A stretch of DNA of 64,000 nt from Nostoc sp. NMS2 (GCF_017115105.1 NZ_JABXKH010000042.1:165644-229643); one strand, 5' to 3'. Numbered from the stretch's first letter, positions 1 through 9,940 are shown. Translations and numbers: made by a program. Notes: generated by a model from the letters alone, not told the origin.

Positions 1-1
1 T

Positions 2-613
2 CATGAACTCATCAGCGATGAGAATGCCAAATTAAACGGACAGCTACCCATTGCCGCAATTAATGCCGACTACATAGGTACTGATAATAAACCACAAGGC
101 TTAAATGTCTCTCGTGGTGTAGAGTATTCAGGAGCATTTAAAAACAAGCGTTCTTCCTTTGGGATATCAGGAGGTACACCCAACCAAAGGCAGGCTACTA
201 TCCAAGCCGGTAGAAGAGAGAACGATATTCTCAATTATAATTTAGTGGGCGGTAATGGCAGATTCTATCGTCAGGGTAAGTTTAAAGATATTTGTCAAGA
301 TTTGGGAGAATTTGCTTGTAAAAATGCGACTAATCGTTCTCTGGCAGCTATCACTAATCAAGGTTATGTAATACTATTAGTTAATGATTTGAAAGCTCAT
401 TCAGAGATTGAATTATCTCAACTTAATCAAGAGTTATTGCCAAATATGTTTGATAATGTCCTACAAGGCATTGCTAGTAATAACTGTTTAGGTAATATTC
501 AAGAAGGGATTTTATTTGATGGAGGGATGTCTCCAGGATTGCATTATAACCAGAAGACTTATGTAGAAAATCTTGGGCCAATTGGTTCAGTTTTTTTGAT
601 TTACAAAAAATAA
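2..613 (+). CDS. Phosphodiester glycosidase family protein (NAGPA/DUF2233-like), 5' truncated
   Basis: The reading frame is open from the window edge to the TAA at 611-613, so only the last ~203 residues are present. The visible part contains AAINADYIG followed by a glycine-rich stretch, and later a hydrophobic strand (YVILLVNDL) and a Gly/Met-rich segment FDGGMSPGLHY near the C-terminus. This pattern, an early 'NADY' and a late 'DGGxS', is typical of the phosphodiester glycosidase domain (related to mammalian uncovering enzyme), which cleaves sugars from phosphodiester-linked glycans. A GTG at 245 lies in the same frame but is internal, because conserved domain sequence continues upstream of it. 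The N-terminus, including any signal peptide, lies outside the window, so location in the cell cannot be judged. Substrate unknown. Confidence 0.7.
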   Translation, partial: HELISDENAKLNGQLPIAAINADYIGTDNKPQGLNVSRGVEYSGAFKNKRSSFGISGGTPNQRQATIQAGRRENDILNYNLVGGNGRFYRQGKFKDICQDLGEFACKNATNRSLAAITNQGYVILLVNDLKAHSEIELSQLNQELLPNMFDNVLQGIASNNCLGNIQEGILFDGGMSPGLHYNQKTYVENLGPIGSVFLIYKK

Positions 614-626
614 AACAGTTGAAAAT

Positions 627-898
627 TATCGAACAGAATTCAGGAGTCAGGACGGGCTAAACGCCCCGCTATCGCTAACAGAATAATGCCTCCGGCACGC
701 TCTTCGCGTTCAGAATGAATTCTGTATGACTGGCGGATGAATAACCGGGTTGAAGACCACCAAATCTACGATTTGGTGGTCTTCAAGATAGTCGCGGGTC
801 TGAATCCCCGACTGATTTATTCTGACCGGAGGCGGAGCGTCTCCGGCTCCGCTCCTGTTAGCGGTAGCGGGGGTTTAGCCCATTCAGAATAGCTGAAT
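627..898. repeat. Long imperfect palindromic repeat element
   Basis: The spacer between the glycosidase gene and the histidine kinase is an imperfect palindrome. The left arm has GGGCTAAACG and GCTATCGCTAACAG (about 654-680); the right arm has CTGTTAGCGGTAGCG and GGTTTAGCCC (about 855-882), with GAATTC near both ends. The 28 bp at 627-654 recur, reversed and with one mismatch, at 15442-15469. No ORF of note lies inside, so it looks like a non-coding mobile or extragenic palindromic repeat. Confidence 0.7.
750..786. repeat. Perfect 17-bp hairpin at the centre of the palindromic element
   Basis: Bases 750-766 and 770-786 are exact reverse complements separated by the trinucleotide TAC. The stem contains GACCACCAAATC. 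A hairpin with the same TAC loop occurs in the related repeat at 15497-15527. No T-tract follows on either strand, so it is not an obvious terminator. Confidence 0.85.
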
Positions 899-1039
899 TC
901 TTCTTCAATTGTATATGTCTTTGAATATCCTCTAAAATGACTCTTTAGGAGCATCAAAGTCTAATGTAGATGATATGTTGACGAAAAGACGACCACCGAT
1001 GTAGCCTGTAACCGACGCATGACCAACCGAGAGGAATTA

Positions 1040-4000
1040 ATGAAGAACGAGTCAACGTCAGCAAGCAACGCCGACGCAAATTTCCTTATCTGCGGGGGTG
1101 AAATGGGTGCTAGGATGCGAGAATGTGACTGGTCAAAAACCTCCCTTGGCCCAACACAGCAGTGGCCGCAGAGTTTAAAAACTGCCGTGCGAATTATGCT
1201 GACTTGCCGCCAACCTATGTTTGTTTGGTGGGGCGAAGAACTGATAAACCTTTATAATGACGCTTACAAGGCTATTATTGGCGGCAAACATCCAGAAGCA
1301 CTTGGGCAGCCAGCTTCCTGCGTGTGGCGGGAAATATGGGATCAGGTTCGGCCTCGCGCTGAATCAGCAATATTGAATAACGAGGGCACTTACGACGAAG
1401 GGCTGCTGCTAATTATGGAGCGCAACGGCTACCCGGAGGAAACCTATTATACTTTTTCATATAGCCCAGTTCCTAATGACCAGGGTGAAACAGGTGGGAT
1501 CATCTGTGCAAATACAGATGACACTCAGCGCATAATTGGTGAGCGTCAGTTAGCACTTTTGCGCGACCTAGCGGCGAAGACAGCAGATGCGCGAACATTC
1601 GATGAAGCCTGTACACTGAGTGCAAATTGTCTGGAGAGCAACCCCTACGACCTCCCTTTCGCAATGATTTATCTGGTTGATCCAGATCAGCAGGAAGTTT
1701 TTCTGGCTGGAACGTGCGGCATCGGGCAGAATCATGTAGCCGCTCCTGAAACAGTCAATCTGGATTCTGATTCAGTTTGGCCCTTTGCGGAAGTTATCAG
1801 AACGCATCAGGCAAAACTGATTTCTAATTTGGAAGTGTCTTTTAGTAGCTTACCCTGTGGTGTTTGGGAGCGATCGCCCCATCAAGCGATCGCAGTGCCA
1901 ATTGCACCATCCGGTCAGACAGGAAAAGCTGGTATATTAATTGCTGGGTTGAATCCCTTCAGGCTATTCGACGATAATTACAGAAGATTCATCGATTTAG
2001 TTGCGGCTCAAATTGCAGCCAGCATCGCCAACGCCCAAGCTTACGAGGAAGAACGCAAACGCGCCGAAGCCTTGGCAGAAATTGATCGCGCTAAAACTGT
2101 TTTTTTCAGCAACGTCAGCCACGAGTTTCGTACCCCTCTGACCCTGATGTTGGGGCCATTAGAGGAAACCTTAGCTAATTGTGCCACTCTGCTTCCAGCC
2201 AACGAACGAGAGCAGTTAGAAATGGTGCAACGGAATGGACTCCGGCTGCTAAAACTGGTCAACAGCCTGCTAGATTTCTCGCGCATCGAAGCCGGACGGG
2301 TTCAAGCTTCTTATGAACCAACCGATCTAGCTACTTTCACAGCAGAACTAGCGAGTGTATTTCGTTCAGCAGTAGAACGCGCAGGGATGGAATTATCAGT
2401 CAATTGTCCTTCCCTTCCAGCACCAGTGTATGTAGATCGGGAAATGTGGGAAAAGATTGTTCTTAACCTGCTCTCGAATGCCTTCAAGTTCACGATGGCT
2501 GGAAAAATCGCGGTAAGCTTGCAGTGGGCAAACGAACATATTGAGTTTGTAGTTAAAGATACAGGAATCGGTATCCCAGCCGAAGAAATCCCCCATCTTT
2601 TTGAACGATTCCACCGCGTCAAAGGGGCGCAAGGACGAACTTTTGAAGGGTCAGGAATTGGATTATCACTGGTGCAAGAATTGGTGCAAATGCATGGCGG
2701 AACAGTCATGGCGACAAGTGTTTTAAGAGCAGGTAGTTGCTTTACTGTATCAATTCCAACGGGATATGCTCATTTGCCTCTAGACCGGATTAGCGCCCCT
2801 CGAACCTTAGCTTCAACTGCATTAGGTGCAATACCCTATCTAGAAGAAGCTCTGCGTTGGCTGCCGGAAGAAGAGAGCAGGGGGAGAAGAGAAGCAGGGG
2901 GAGAAGAAATAATTCAAGAAGACTACACATATATAAATTCTTCCCCTACCCCCTCTGCCTCCCCTGCCCCCCTGCCCCTCCGCACCTCTGCCCGAATTCT
3001 TCTGGCTGACGATAATGCAGATATGCGCGATTATGTCAAGCGACTGTTAAGTCAGCAGTATGAGGTGGAATCAGTGGCGGACGGTTTAGCTGCTTTGGAT
3101 GCTGCTCGTGGGCGTGTCCCAGATTTGGTACTGACGGACGTAATGATGCCTGGATTAGATGGCTTTGGACTGCTGCAAGAATTACGAACCGATCCGCAAA
3201 CGAAAAAAGTTCCCATCATTCTGCTGTCGGCGCGGGCGGGGGAAGAGGCACGGGTGGAAGGTTTAGAAGCGGGAGCCGATGATTACTTAATTAAACCGTT
3301 CTCGGCTCGGGAATTGTTGGCGCGGGTAGAGGCAGCCCTAAAAATGGCTCGTCTCCGCGAAGAGGGAATGCAACGAGAGCAAGGTCTACGAATTGAAGCT
3401 GAGGTGGCAAAAGCACACCTAGAGACTGTCCTTGCTGGCATCCAAGACCAATTTTTTGTGTTGGATCGGGAGTGGCGTTATACCTTTGTCAACGATCGCG
3501 TCGCAGAAGTTGTGGGCATCCAAAAGGAAGAGTTGCTAGATCGGATCATTTGGGAAGTGTTTCCAGATGTGGCCAAAAGCGAGTTTTATACCCAGGTTCA
3601 TTGGGCGATGGCACAACAGACGGTTGTTCAGTTTGAATACTTTTATCCCCCTTGGCAACGCTGGTTTGAGAATCGCGTTTACCCCTTTGGTGAAGGAGTA
3701 AGCGTCTTTGTTACAGAGATCAGCGATCGCAAACAGGCAGAGAAAGCACTTCGTGAAAGCGAAGAACGGTTCCGCAACATGGCTGATAATGCTCCGTTCA
3801 TGGTTTGGGTAACAGATACCAGTAGCTACTGCACCTATCTGAGCAAAAGCTGGTATGACTTTACCGATCAAAGCGAAGAAACGGGTCTGGGATTTGGCTG
3901 GTTGAACGCCGTACATCCCGAAGATTACGATGACGTTAGGAATATTTTCCTGGAAGCTAGCAAGCTGTGTGAGGCTTTCCGTATGGAATACCGCTTACGG

Positions 4001-5314
4001 CGCAAAGACGGCGAGTATCGCTGGACAATCGATGCTGCTAATCCTTGGTTTGGGGTGGATGGTCAATTTAAAGGTTACATTGGCTCAGTAATTGATATTA
4101 CAGAACGGAAGACAGCAGAAGCCGAACGCGATCGCCTCCTGGAACTTGAGCAAGCTGCTAGAACTGAAGCCGAAACAGCTAACCGGATTAAAGATGAGTT
4201 TTTGGCGGTGCTTTCCCATGAATTGCGATCGCCTCTCAATCCCATTCTTGGTTGGGCAAGACTTTTACAAACCCGTGAATTTCAACCAGCAGAGATCAAA
4301 AAAGCGATCGCAACCATCGAGCGGAATGCTAAATTACAAGCTCAACTAATTGAAGATTTGCTCGATGTCTCTCGGATCTTACAAGGCAAGCTCAACCTGA
4401 AGATGTTTCCCGTCAACCTAATACTGGTGATTGAGGCGGGATTGGAGACAGTCCGTTTGGCAGCAGAAGCTAAAGATATTCAAATTCAGACAATACTGGA
4501 TGCTTCTTTGGGGCAAGTTTTGGGTGATTTTGATCGCTTACAACAAGTAATCTGGAATCTGTTATCGAATGCCGTCAAATTCACTCCTGAAGAAGGAAAA
4601 ATTAATATTCAACTCGAACGCATTGATTCTCAAGCTCAAATTACCGTCAGCGACACAGGTAAAGGGATCAGCCCGGAATTTCTCCCTCATGTATTTGAAT
4701 ATTTTCGTCAGGCGGATGGCACGACAACTCGAAGGTTTGGTGGTCTGGGGTTAGGGTTAGCAATTGTCCGTCATTTGATAGAATTACATGGTGGCACGAT
4801 TTGGGCAGAAAGTTTAGGGGAAGGACAAGGAGCTATTTTTAGAGTTAGGCTCCCCTTGATTAAAAAAGAGTTAACCCCAAAACAACAGATAAACATTGAT
4901 CCTTTAAATGCCTCTTCTACAGCTGAAATCCTTACAGGCATTCAAATCTTAGTGGTGGACGATGACGATGATACCCGTGAGTTTCATACATTTGTGCTAG
5001 AACAGGCTGGGGCAAGGGTAATTGCTGTGGCATCAGCAAAAGAAGCACTGCAAGCATTAGCAGAGTCAGAACCAGATATTTTGCTCAGTGATATTGGAAT
5101 GCCAGAGACAGATGGCTATATGCTGATCCGCCAAGTTAGAGCATTACAGCCAAAGCAAGCTAAACAGATTCCCGCGATCGCTTTAACTGCTTATGCGGGA
5201 GAAATCAACCAGCAACAAGCGATCGCATCAGGATTTCAAAGGCATCTGTCTAAACCCGTTGAACCAGATGAGTTAGTCAAGGCAATTGCAACTCTGATTG
5301 GCAGGAATGGCTGA
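1040..5314 (+). CDS. Hybrid sensor histidine kinase with two kinase cassettes and two receiver domains
   Basis: A very large hybrid two-component protein (~1424 aa). In order: an N-terminal PAS-like region (~20-170), a GAF-like region (~180-340), HisKA with SHEFRTPL (phospho-His ~361), HATPase (GIGIPAEEI, then GSGIGLSL), a receiver with VLTDVMMPG (Asp ~700), two PAS/PAC units (~800-1030), a second HisKA with SHELRSPL (His ~1060), a second HATPase (GLGLGLAIVRHL) and a C-terminal receiver with LLSDIGMPE (Asp ~1351). The Pro/Ser/Glu-rich linker at ~600-650 is low complexity. ATG 1040 was chosen because GAGAGGA lies just upstream; in-frame ATG 1019 has no ribosome-binding site. No membrane segments are seen, so it should be cytoplasmic. 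The two complete kinase modules suggest an internal phosphorelay; the input signal is unknown. No partner gene is adjacent on this strand. Confidence 0.9.
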   Translation: MKNESTSASNADANFLICGGEMGARMRECDWSKTSLGPTQQWPQSLKTAVRIMLTCRQPMFVWWGEELINLYNDAYKAIIGGKHPEALGQPASCVWREIWDQVRPRAESAILNNEGTYDEGLLLIMERNGYPEETYYTFSYSPVPNDQGETGGIICANTDDTQRIIGERQLALLRDLAAKTADARTFDEACTLSANCLESNPYDLPFAMIYLVDPDQQEVFLAGTCGIGQNHVAAPETVNLDSDSVWPFAEVIRTHQAKLISNLEVSFSSLPCGVWERSPHQAIAVPIAPSGQTGKAGILIAGLNPFRLFDDNYRRFIDLVAAQIAASIANAQAYEEERKRAEALAEIDRAKTVFFSNVSHEFRTPLTLMLGPLEETLANCATLLPANEREQLEMVQRNGLRLLKLVNSLLDFSRIEAGRVQASYEPTDLATFTAELASVFRSAVERAGMELSVNCPSLPAPVYVDREMWEKIVLNLLSNAFKFTMAGKIAVSLQWANEHIEFVVKDTGIGIPAEEIPHLFERFHRVKGAQGRTFEGSGIGLSLVQELVQMHGGTVMATSVLRAGSCFTVSIPTGYAHLPLDRISAPRTLASTALGAIPYLEEALRWLPEEESRGRREAGGEEIIQEDYTYINSSPTPSASPAPLPLRTSARILLADDNADMRDYVKRLLSQQYEVESVADGLAALDAARGRVPDLVLTDVMMPGLDGFGLLQELRTDPQTKKVPIILLSARAGEEARVEGLEAGADDYLIKPFSARELLARVEAALKMARLREEGMQREQGLRIEAEVAKAHLETVLAGIQDQFFVLDREWRYTFVNDRVAEVVGIQKEELLDRIIWEVFPDVAKSEFYTQVHWAMAQQTVVQFEYFYPPWQRWFENRVYPFGEGVSVFVTEISDRKQAEKALRESEERFRNMADNAPFMVWVTDTSSYCTYLSKSWYDFTDQSEETGLGFGWLNAVHPEDYDDVRNIFLEASKLCEAFRMEYRLRRKDGEYRWTIDAANPWFGVDGQFKGYIGSVIDITERKTAEAERDRLLELEQAARTEAETANRIKDEFLAVLSHELRSPLNPILGWARLLQTREFQPAEIKKAIATIERNAKLQAQLIEDLLDVSRILQGKLNLKMFPVNLILVIEAGLETVRLAAEAKDIQIQTILDASLGQVLGDFDRLQQVIWNLLSNAVKFTPEEGKINIQLERIDSQAQITVSDTGKGISPEFLPHVFEYFRQADGTTTRRFGGLGLGLAIVRHLIELHGGTIWAESLGEGQGAIFRVRLPLIKKELTPKQQINIDPLNASSTAEILTGIQILVVDDDDDTREFHTFVLEQAGARVIAVASAKEALQALAESEPDILLSDIGMPETDGYMLIRQVRALQPKQAKQIPAIALTAYAGEINQQQAIASGFQRHLSKPVEPDELVKAIATLIGRNG

Positions 5315-5358
5315 GTTCCAACGAAGAGGCAGGGGGAATGGGGAATGGGGCATTGGGC

Positions 5359-5432
5359 ACTTGTACTGAGCGACTTGTGCCGAGCCTGTCCTGAGCGTAG
5401 CCGAAGGGCGAAGTCGAGGTAAGCCGAAGTAT
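5359..5432. repeat. Dispersed 'ACTGAGCG...AAGTCGAAGTA' repeat
   Basis: This non-coding stretch contains ACTTGTACTGAGCGACTT and GGCGAAGTCGAGGTAAG. Related copies are at 31407-31432, in the 3' end of lpxC (about 39790), inside omp85 (about 36341-36382) and in the higB relic (about 61471-61525). No coding capacity of its own. Confidence 0.75.
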
Positions 5433-5454
5433 TGGCCAAATAGGGTATAGAAAA

Positions 5455-5573
5455 GAGACAAGGGAGACAAGGAAGAGGGGGGAGACAAGGGAGAGACTTA
5501 ATTTTAATAATTCCCCCTTGTCCTCCTTGTCCTCCTTGTCCTCCTCATCTCCCCCTACCCCCTGCGGTCTTCA
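5455..5573. repeat. Purine-rich/pyrimidine-rich short tandem arrays between convergent genes
   Basis: GGGAGACAA-type units (5457-5497) are followed, after an A/T spacer, by CCTCCTTGT-type units (about 5514-5550). The two arms are roughly complementary and could fold into a long hairpin between the convergent kinase and response-regulator genes, perhaps acting as a two-way terminator (inference). Confidence 0.6.
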
Positions 5574-5581
5574 TAATATGA

Positions 5582-6055
5582 CTAATACTCTGGCAAATCA
5601 GGCAGTGTCGTCACTTCAAACCAATATTCCACTAGCATCTGAATATCTCGTTTCAGTTGAGCAAAATTGATTGGCTTAACAATATAGCTGTTAGCACCAT
5701 ATTGATAACATACTTCAATATCTTTGGGATTGTTAGAGGTAGTAAACACCACCACTGGAATCATTTTCAAGTTGTCATCCTGTTTAATCCGGCGCAACAC
5801 TTCTCGGCCATCGGTTCCGGGCAGGTTTAAGTCAAGGACAATCAAGCCGGGACGGGGCGCACTTTCGCGTTCAACATAGCTGCCAGTCCGGTAAAGAAAC
5901 GCTAAGGCTTGTTCCCCATTTACACACCGTTGGATGGCGATCGCAATGGAAGATCGCCCTAAAAATCTTTGCAGTGCCTCAAAGTCTTCGTTGCTGTCCT
6001 CCACAATTAAAAGTATTGGCGTTTGCTGGATTAGGGAGGCTGAAATCTGAGTCAT
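5582..6055 (-). CDS. Rcp-type response regulator paired with the phytochrome
   Basis: A single-domain CheY-like receiver (157 aa). It shows the acidic pair ED at 19-20, the phospho-acceptor Asp75 in VLDLNLPGTDG, the Thr switch in VVVFTTS and the conserved Lys in IVKPINF. No output domain follows, so it acts by protein contact or in a phosphorelay. The start ATG (6053-6055) overlaps the stop TGA of the upstream phytochrome gene (6052-6054) as ATGA, which argues for translational coupling and a dedicated partnership, like the known Cph/Rcp pairs. A longer in-frame reading back to 6121 would lie inside the phytochrome gene and is rejected. Confidence 0.92.
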   Translation of the reverse strand: MTQISASLIQQTPILLIVEDSNEDFEALQRFLGRSSIAIAIQRCVNGEQALAFLYRTGSYVERESAPRPGLIVLDLNLPGTDGREVLRRIKQDDNLKMIPVVVFTTSNNPKDIEVCYQYGANSYIVKPINFAQLKRDIQMLVEYWFEVTTLPDLPEY

Positions 6056-8310
6056 ACGTCTGCCTCCGCCGACAGGGTAAAGTAAAAGGTACTGCCAAGA
6101 GTTGGGGTAGATTCCACCCAAATTCTACCACCATGCCGTTCCACAATTTTGCGGGCAATGGTTAACCCTACGCCAGTCCCACCACCAAAATCGTCCCTTC
6201 CATGTAAGCGGCGGAAGATTTGAAAGATTTTGTCGAGATGTTCTGCTGGGATGCCAATACCGTTATCACGAACGTAGAAAGTCAGAGAAGTAGGAACAAC
6301 TTTGCTTTCGCCATTCCCTTCAATGCAACCAATTTCAACCCACCTTTGGGGTTTATCATTGTACTTAATGGCGTTGCTGATTAGGTTGCTGAAGAGTTCA
6401 TTAATCTGAGCGCGATCGCATTGAACGCTTTTTAGGGGTTGAGGAATGCGAAACTCGACTTCGCTTTGTGGTCTGGCAATGGTCAAAGTGCTGATTACCT
6501 GCTGCACTAACTCATTCAGATTCACTGGTTGCCGAATCAGTTCGGCGCGTCCCAAGCGGGAGAAATGGAGGAGTGAGTTGATCAGGTCTTCCATTCGCTG
6601 CGTCAGGCGCACTAGGGTTTGGAGTTTGGCAATTCCATCGTCATTCAGTATGTCTGCATAGTCTTCCATTAAGAAGTTGGCATAGTTGTGAATCCCCCGC
6701 AGAGGTTCCTTTAGGTCATGAGAGGCAACGTAAGCAAAGGAATCGAGTTCTTCATTACTCCGTTGTAATTCAAAATTCATCGATGCCAGTTTGTCTGCCT
6801 GCCGCAACACAACACCCACAACCAGGCTTCGCAGTTCAGTAACCGCTTCAATTTCGCAAGGTTTCCAAGGTAGGGCACACCCTTGCACCGTTTCTTGCCA
6901 CAATGCAAAAGATTTGCGAGGAGACATTCGTAAACTGCCATTTGACAAAACTTCTACAGGTTTGTTGGGGTTGCCGCCCCAATTCACGCTTTGAATTACT
7001 TCTGGACGAAACCAGAGAATGTAATTGTGATGAACTCTAGAAATTTCCAGGGCTAACACCCCACTGGCGATCGCTTTATATGACTCGGCGGCAGGATAAT
7101 TTTTCGTGAGCGATCGCGTCTCAAACAAGTTATGATAAAGCTGCGGCTTAATCCAGTCGAGTAAGGTATGAACATCTTCCTCAGATGGCGTTTTACCCAC
7201 TCGAATACACTGGTTGCCACTGCATATCGCCGCTCCCGTGGCGCTGACCAGATTAAGTAATTGAGATTTTAGTTGCACCATACCATCCAGGAAATACTCA
7301 GCCTGAGACAACTCTTCAACAAATTGAGTTTGCAATGATTTCAATTGACTTTTGTAATCAATGTCTTCACTTGCTTCTTTGTTTGCCAGTTCCACAGACA
7401 TCACCTGTCCAATAAACTCGCACACAGTGCGAATATTGTAAGAAATATATTTGGGCGAAGAATGATGACAGGCAATCAATCCCCAAAGCTTTTTTTCGTG
7501 CATCAGGGAAATAGACATAGAGGCAACAACGCCCATATTTTGCATATACTCTAGATGAATCGGAGAAACACTCCGCAACACCGATAGACTGAGATCGAGC
7601 GGTTGATTCGTTACCGGATTGTTCACTGGAATTAAGGCGACAGGCTGGTAACTGGCATCTGGAATTAGCCTTAGCCAATTAAGAATGTATAGCTGTCGGG
7701 CTTGCTTGGGAATGTCAGAGGGCGGATAGTGCAAGTCCAGATAGGGCGTTTCCTGATTGGTGTCTTCAGCGATGACACTGCCTGCCCCTTCCCGATCAAA
7801 TTGATAGACCATGACGCGTTCAAAGCCAGTAATTCGCCGGACTTCTGTCACCACAATCTGGCACATTTCCAGTAGCGTGGGTGCTTTTTGAATGCGGGTG
7901 ATGGTTCCTCTTACCTGTTGATAGAAGTCAAAAAAGCCTATTTGTCCCTTCGCTTGTTTCAGTTCCAATTCCAGAATAACGATCCTATCTAAACGATGTA
8001 CAATACCATCAAAATAGATTGATTTATTCAGACGCTTGATAGACAAGTTGAGGGGATTGATGCTCTCAAAATCCTCCGCCAGACATTGTTGAATTAGCTT
8101 AATCTGCTTGGCATTGAATAAGTATGACAGAGGCTTACCCAGCAATTCTTCTGGTTGACGCGCAACAAATTCCTGGGTATTGCTACTCACCTGAAGAATT
8201 TCCAAAGTGGGATTTTGCAAAACCAATAAAACCCCGTGAGGCTGGATCAGATTTGGAATGTGGATCAGTTCGCGATCGCAGTTCGTTAAATCAATCGTCT
8301 CATCAGTCAT
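6052..8310 (-). CDS. bphP: Bacteriophytochrome-type sensor histidine kinase (biliverdin class)
   Basis: 752 aa with the canonical phytochrome layout: PAS (~15-110) with IHIPNLIQPHG, GAF (~140-310) with PPSDIP (Asp199, the chromophore-contacting Asp), PHY (~330-500) with the tongue motifs WGG and SPRKSF, HisKA with SHDLKEPL (phospho-His531) and HATPase (DNGIGIP, GGTGVGLTIARK). Cys11 in TNCDREL sits where biliverdin is attached in bacteriophytochromes. The GAF position that carries the phycocyanobilin-binding Cys in Cph1 is Ile-His (SPIHLEY), so only the His is kept. This predicts a red/far-red sensor using biliverdin, as in CphB-type cyanobacterial proteins. It signals to the response regulator encoded immediately downstream. 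Start ATG at 8308-8310. Confidence 0.93.
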   Translation of the reverse strand: MTDETIDLTNCDRELIHIPNLIQPHGVLLVLQNPTLEILQVSSNTQEFVARQPEELLGKPLSYLFNAKQIKLIQQCLAEDFESINPLNLSIKRLNKSIYFDGIVHRLDRIVILELELKQAKGQIGFFDFYQQVRGTITRIQKAPTLLEMCQIVVTEVRRITGFERVMVYQFDREGAGSVIAEDTNQETPYLDLHYPPSDIPKQARQLYILNWLRLIPDASYQPVALIPVNNPVTNQPLDLSLSVLRSVSPIHLEYMQNMGVVASMSISLMHEKKLWGLIACHHSSPKYISYNIRTVCEFIGQVMSVELANKEASEDIDYKSQLKSLQTQFVEELSQAEYFLDGMVQLKSQLLNLVSATGAAICSGNQCIRVGKTPSEEDVHTLLDWIKPQLYHNLFETRSLTKNYPAAESYKAIASGVLALEISRVHHNYILWFRPEVIQSVNWGGNPNKPVEVLSNGSLRMSPRKSFALWQETVQGCALPWKPCEIEAVTELRSLVVGVVLRQADKLASMNFELQRSNEELDSFAYVASHDLKEPLRGIHNYANFLMEDYADILNDDGIAKLQTLVRLTQRMEDLINSLLHFSRLGRAELIRQPVNLNELVQQVISTLTIARPQSEVEFRIPQPLKSVQCDRAQINELFSNLISNAIKYNDKPQRWVEIGCIEGNGESKVVPTSLTFYVRDNGIGIPAEHLDKIFQIFRRLHGRDDFGGGTGVGLTIARKIVERHGGRIWVESTPTLGSTFYFTLSAEADV

Positions 8311-8445
8311 TCTCAGCTTCTCAAACCCCTAATTGGAACTCTGGCAAGTAATCAGAAATGTTTAATTAATTGAAAACGGAGATTTACATTATTTCTTTTT
8401 AGCTTTTTAATTATATTTAACTGACTAATTTAACTACTCTGGCTT

Positions 8446-8679
8446 CTACTCTTCACTCAAAGTTTCAATCAACAAATCCACCTGCTGCTGTCGCTGCTGC
8501 AAAAAACTTTCACACTGACGCAAATACTCAACAGCACTTGCAAATTGGTCAAACACCGCTTCCAATTCCAACTCACCCGCCTCAATGCGAGTAATAATGC
8601 CCTCTATTTCAGCAACCTTCGCCTCATAATTCCAACCTTCTACTAAATCAGAACTAGAGGGACTTTTACGTTTAACCAT
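8446..8679 (-). CDS. xseB: Exodeoxyribonuclease VII small subunit
   Basis: 77 aa, within the usual 60-90 aa of XseB. It is helical and Glu/Gln-rich, with the family features [29 protein letters not shown] and a C-terminal coiled-coil half ([14 protein letters not shown]). XseB molecules wrap the large subunit to give the enzyme that degrades single-stranded DNA to acid-soluble oligonucleotides. Its ATG (8677-8679) lies inside the end of xseA, overlapping by 8 nt, so the two subunits are translationally coupled. Confidence 0.95.
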   Translation of the reverse strand: MVKRKSPSSSDLVEGWNYEAKVAEIEGIITRIEAGELELEAVFDQFASAVEYLRQCESFLQQRQQQVDLLIETLSEE

Positions 8680-9940
8680 TAAACTCTTCGCGTCCTTCGC
8701 GCCTTCGCGGTTTGTTTACTTCCACAACCTTTACTTTAACCCCACCCTGCCCCAACTGAATCACTAACTCTTGCCCCACAGCCAACTCCGCCGCAGAACG
8801 AGCGATCGCTCCATCTTCCCTTCTCACCACTGCATAACCACGCTGCAACACCGCTTTCGGGTCAAGACTAGCCAACTTTTGCCGTAATAATTCTAAATGC
8901 TGCGCTGCTTGCTGCGATCGCCCCGTGGTAATTTGCACTAAATGCTGACGCTTCCAAGCTAACTTTTCCACCTCCTGCTGCACTTGCCGGTCTAACCGCA
9001 AACGGCGCAAACGGTTTCGCAATCCTTGCAGTTTATTCTCAGCATTTTCCCAAGATTCATGCACCGCCTCATGTAAAGCCACAACTCGCTGCCGATGCTC
9101 AGTATACAACTCTGAAAGGGCTGGCACAACTCTTTCAGCCGCCGCAGTTGGTGTATGCACACATACATCTGCAACTAAATCTGCCAACGATTCATCCCGT
9201 TGATGGCCGATACCAGTAATTACCGGAATAGAACAACTAGCCAGCGATCGCACCACTCGTTCATCATTAAAACAAGCCAACTCTTCCACCGCGCCACCAC
9301 CCCGCGATAAAATTAGCACTTCGGCGCGTCCATCTCTTTCCACCCGCTCAATTGCTTTGACGATATATTCTGGTGCTTGCTCACCTTGTACTGTCGCCGG
9401 AGAAAATAAAACGTGTAAACCTGGATACCTTTGCTTGAGAGTTTTTTGAATATCACCCCAAGCAGCAGCCGTTGGGGAAGTGACAACAGCGATCGTTTGG
9501 GGGTGGATGGGGAGCGATCGCTTTCTTTGCGCGTCAAATAACCCCTCAGCCAACAAGCGATTTTTGAGTTGTTGATAGCGCAACGCCTGTAAACCAACAC
9601 CAGCAGGTAAAGTCTGCCAAACTGATAACTGATACTCTCCCCGTTGTGGATATAAGCGAATACTACCCAAAATAATTATTTGCTCACCGGCAACTGGCAT
9701 TTGGGCGAGTTTTGGCAATTGGCTATTCCATACCACACATTTAATTCCAGCGGTGCGATCGGTATCTTGCAGCGTAAAAAATAAACCACTGCGATGGTGG
9801 TTAGCACTAGAAACTTCGCCAGTTACCCAAACTTGCCGTAATTGTTCATCTTGCTCTAACAGCAAGCGGATATAGTCAGTTAATCCAGATACTGAAAGCG
9901 CTGTATCGAGAATCAGAGAGTTGGAAAGGTCGAAAGTCAT
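8672..9940 (-). CDS. xseA: Exodeoxyribonuclease VII large subunit
   Basis: 422 aa. It has an N-terminal OB-fold ([19 protein letters not shown], ssDNA binding, ~35-110), the catalytic XseA domain with [13 protein letters not shown] and the signature [16 protein letters not shown] then HTPTAAAE, and a long central coiled coil (~280-350) that binds the small subunits. A TTG codon lies one codon earlier (9941-9943), but the ATG at 9938-9940 is the better start. It forms an operon with xseB. Role: ssDNA exonuclease in repair and recombination. Confidence 0.95.
   Translation of the reverse strand: MTFDLSNSLILDTALSVSGLTDYIRLLLEQDEQLRQVWVTGEVSSANHHRSGLFFTLQDTDRTAGIKCVVWNSQLPKLAQMPVAGEQIIILGSIRLYPQRGEYQLSVWQTLPAGVGLQALRYQQLKNRLLAEGLFDAQRKRSLPIHPQTIAVVTSPTAAAWGDIQKTLKQRYPGLHVLFSPATVQGEQAPEYIVKAIERVERDGRAEVLILSRGGGAVEELACFNDERVVRSLASCSIPVITGIGHQRDESLADLVADVCVHTPTAAAERVVPALSELYTEHRQRVVALHEAVHESWENAENKLQGLRNRLRRLRLDRQVQQEVEKLAWKRQHLVQITTGRSQQAAQHLELLRQKLASLDPKAVLQRGYAVVRREDGAIARSAAELAVGQELVIQLGQGGVKVKVVEVNKPRRREGREEFNG

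Noticed and set aside
5582..6121. Longer response regulator starting at 6121
   Set aside because: The extra N-terminal residues lie entirely in the phytochrome coding region, and the ATGA overlap at 6052-6055 gives a natural start.
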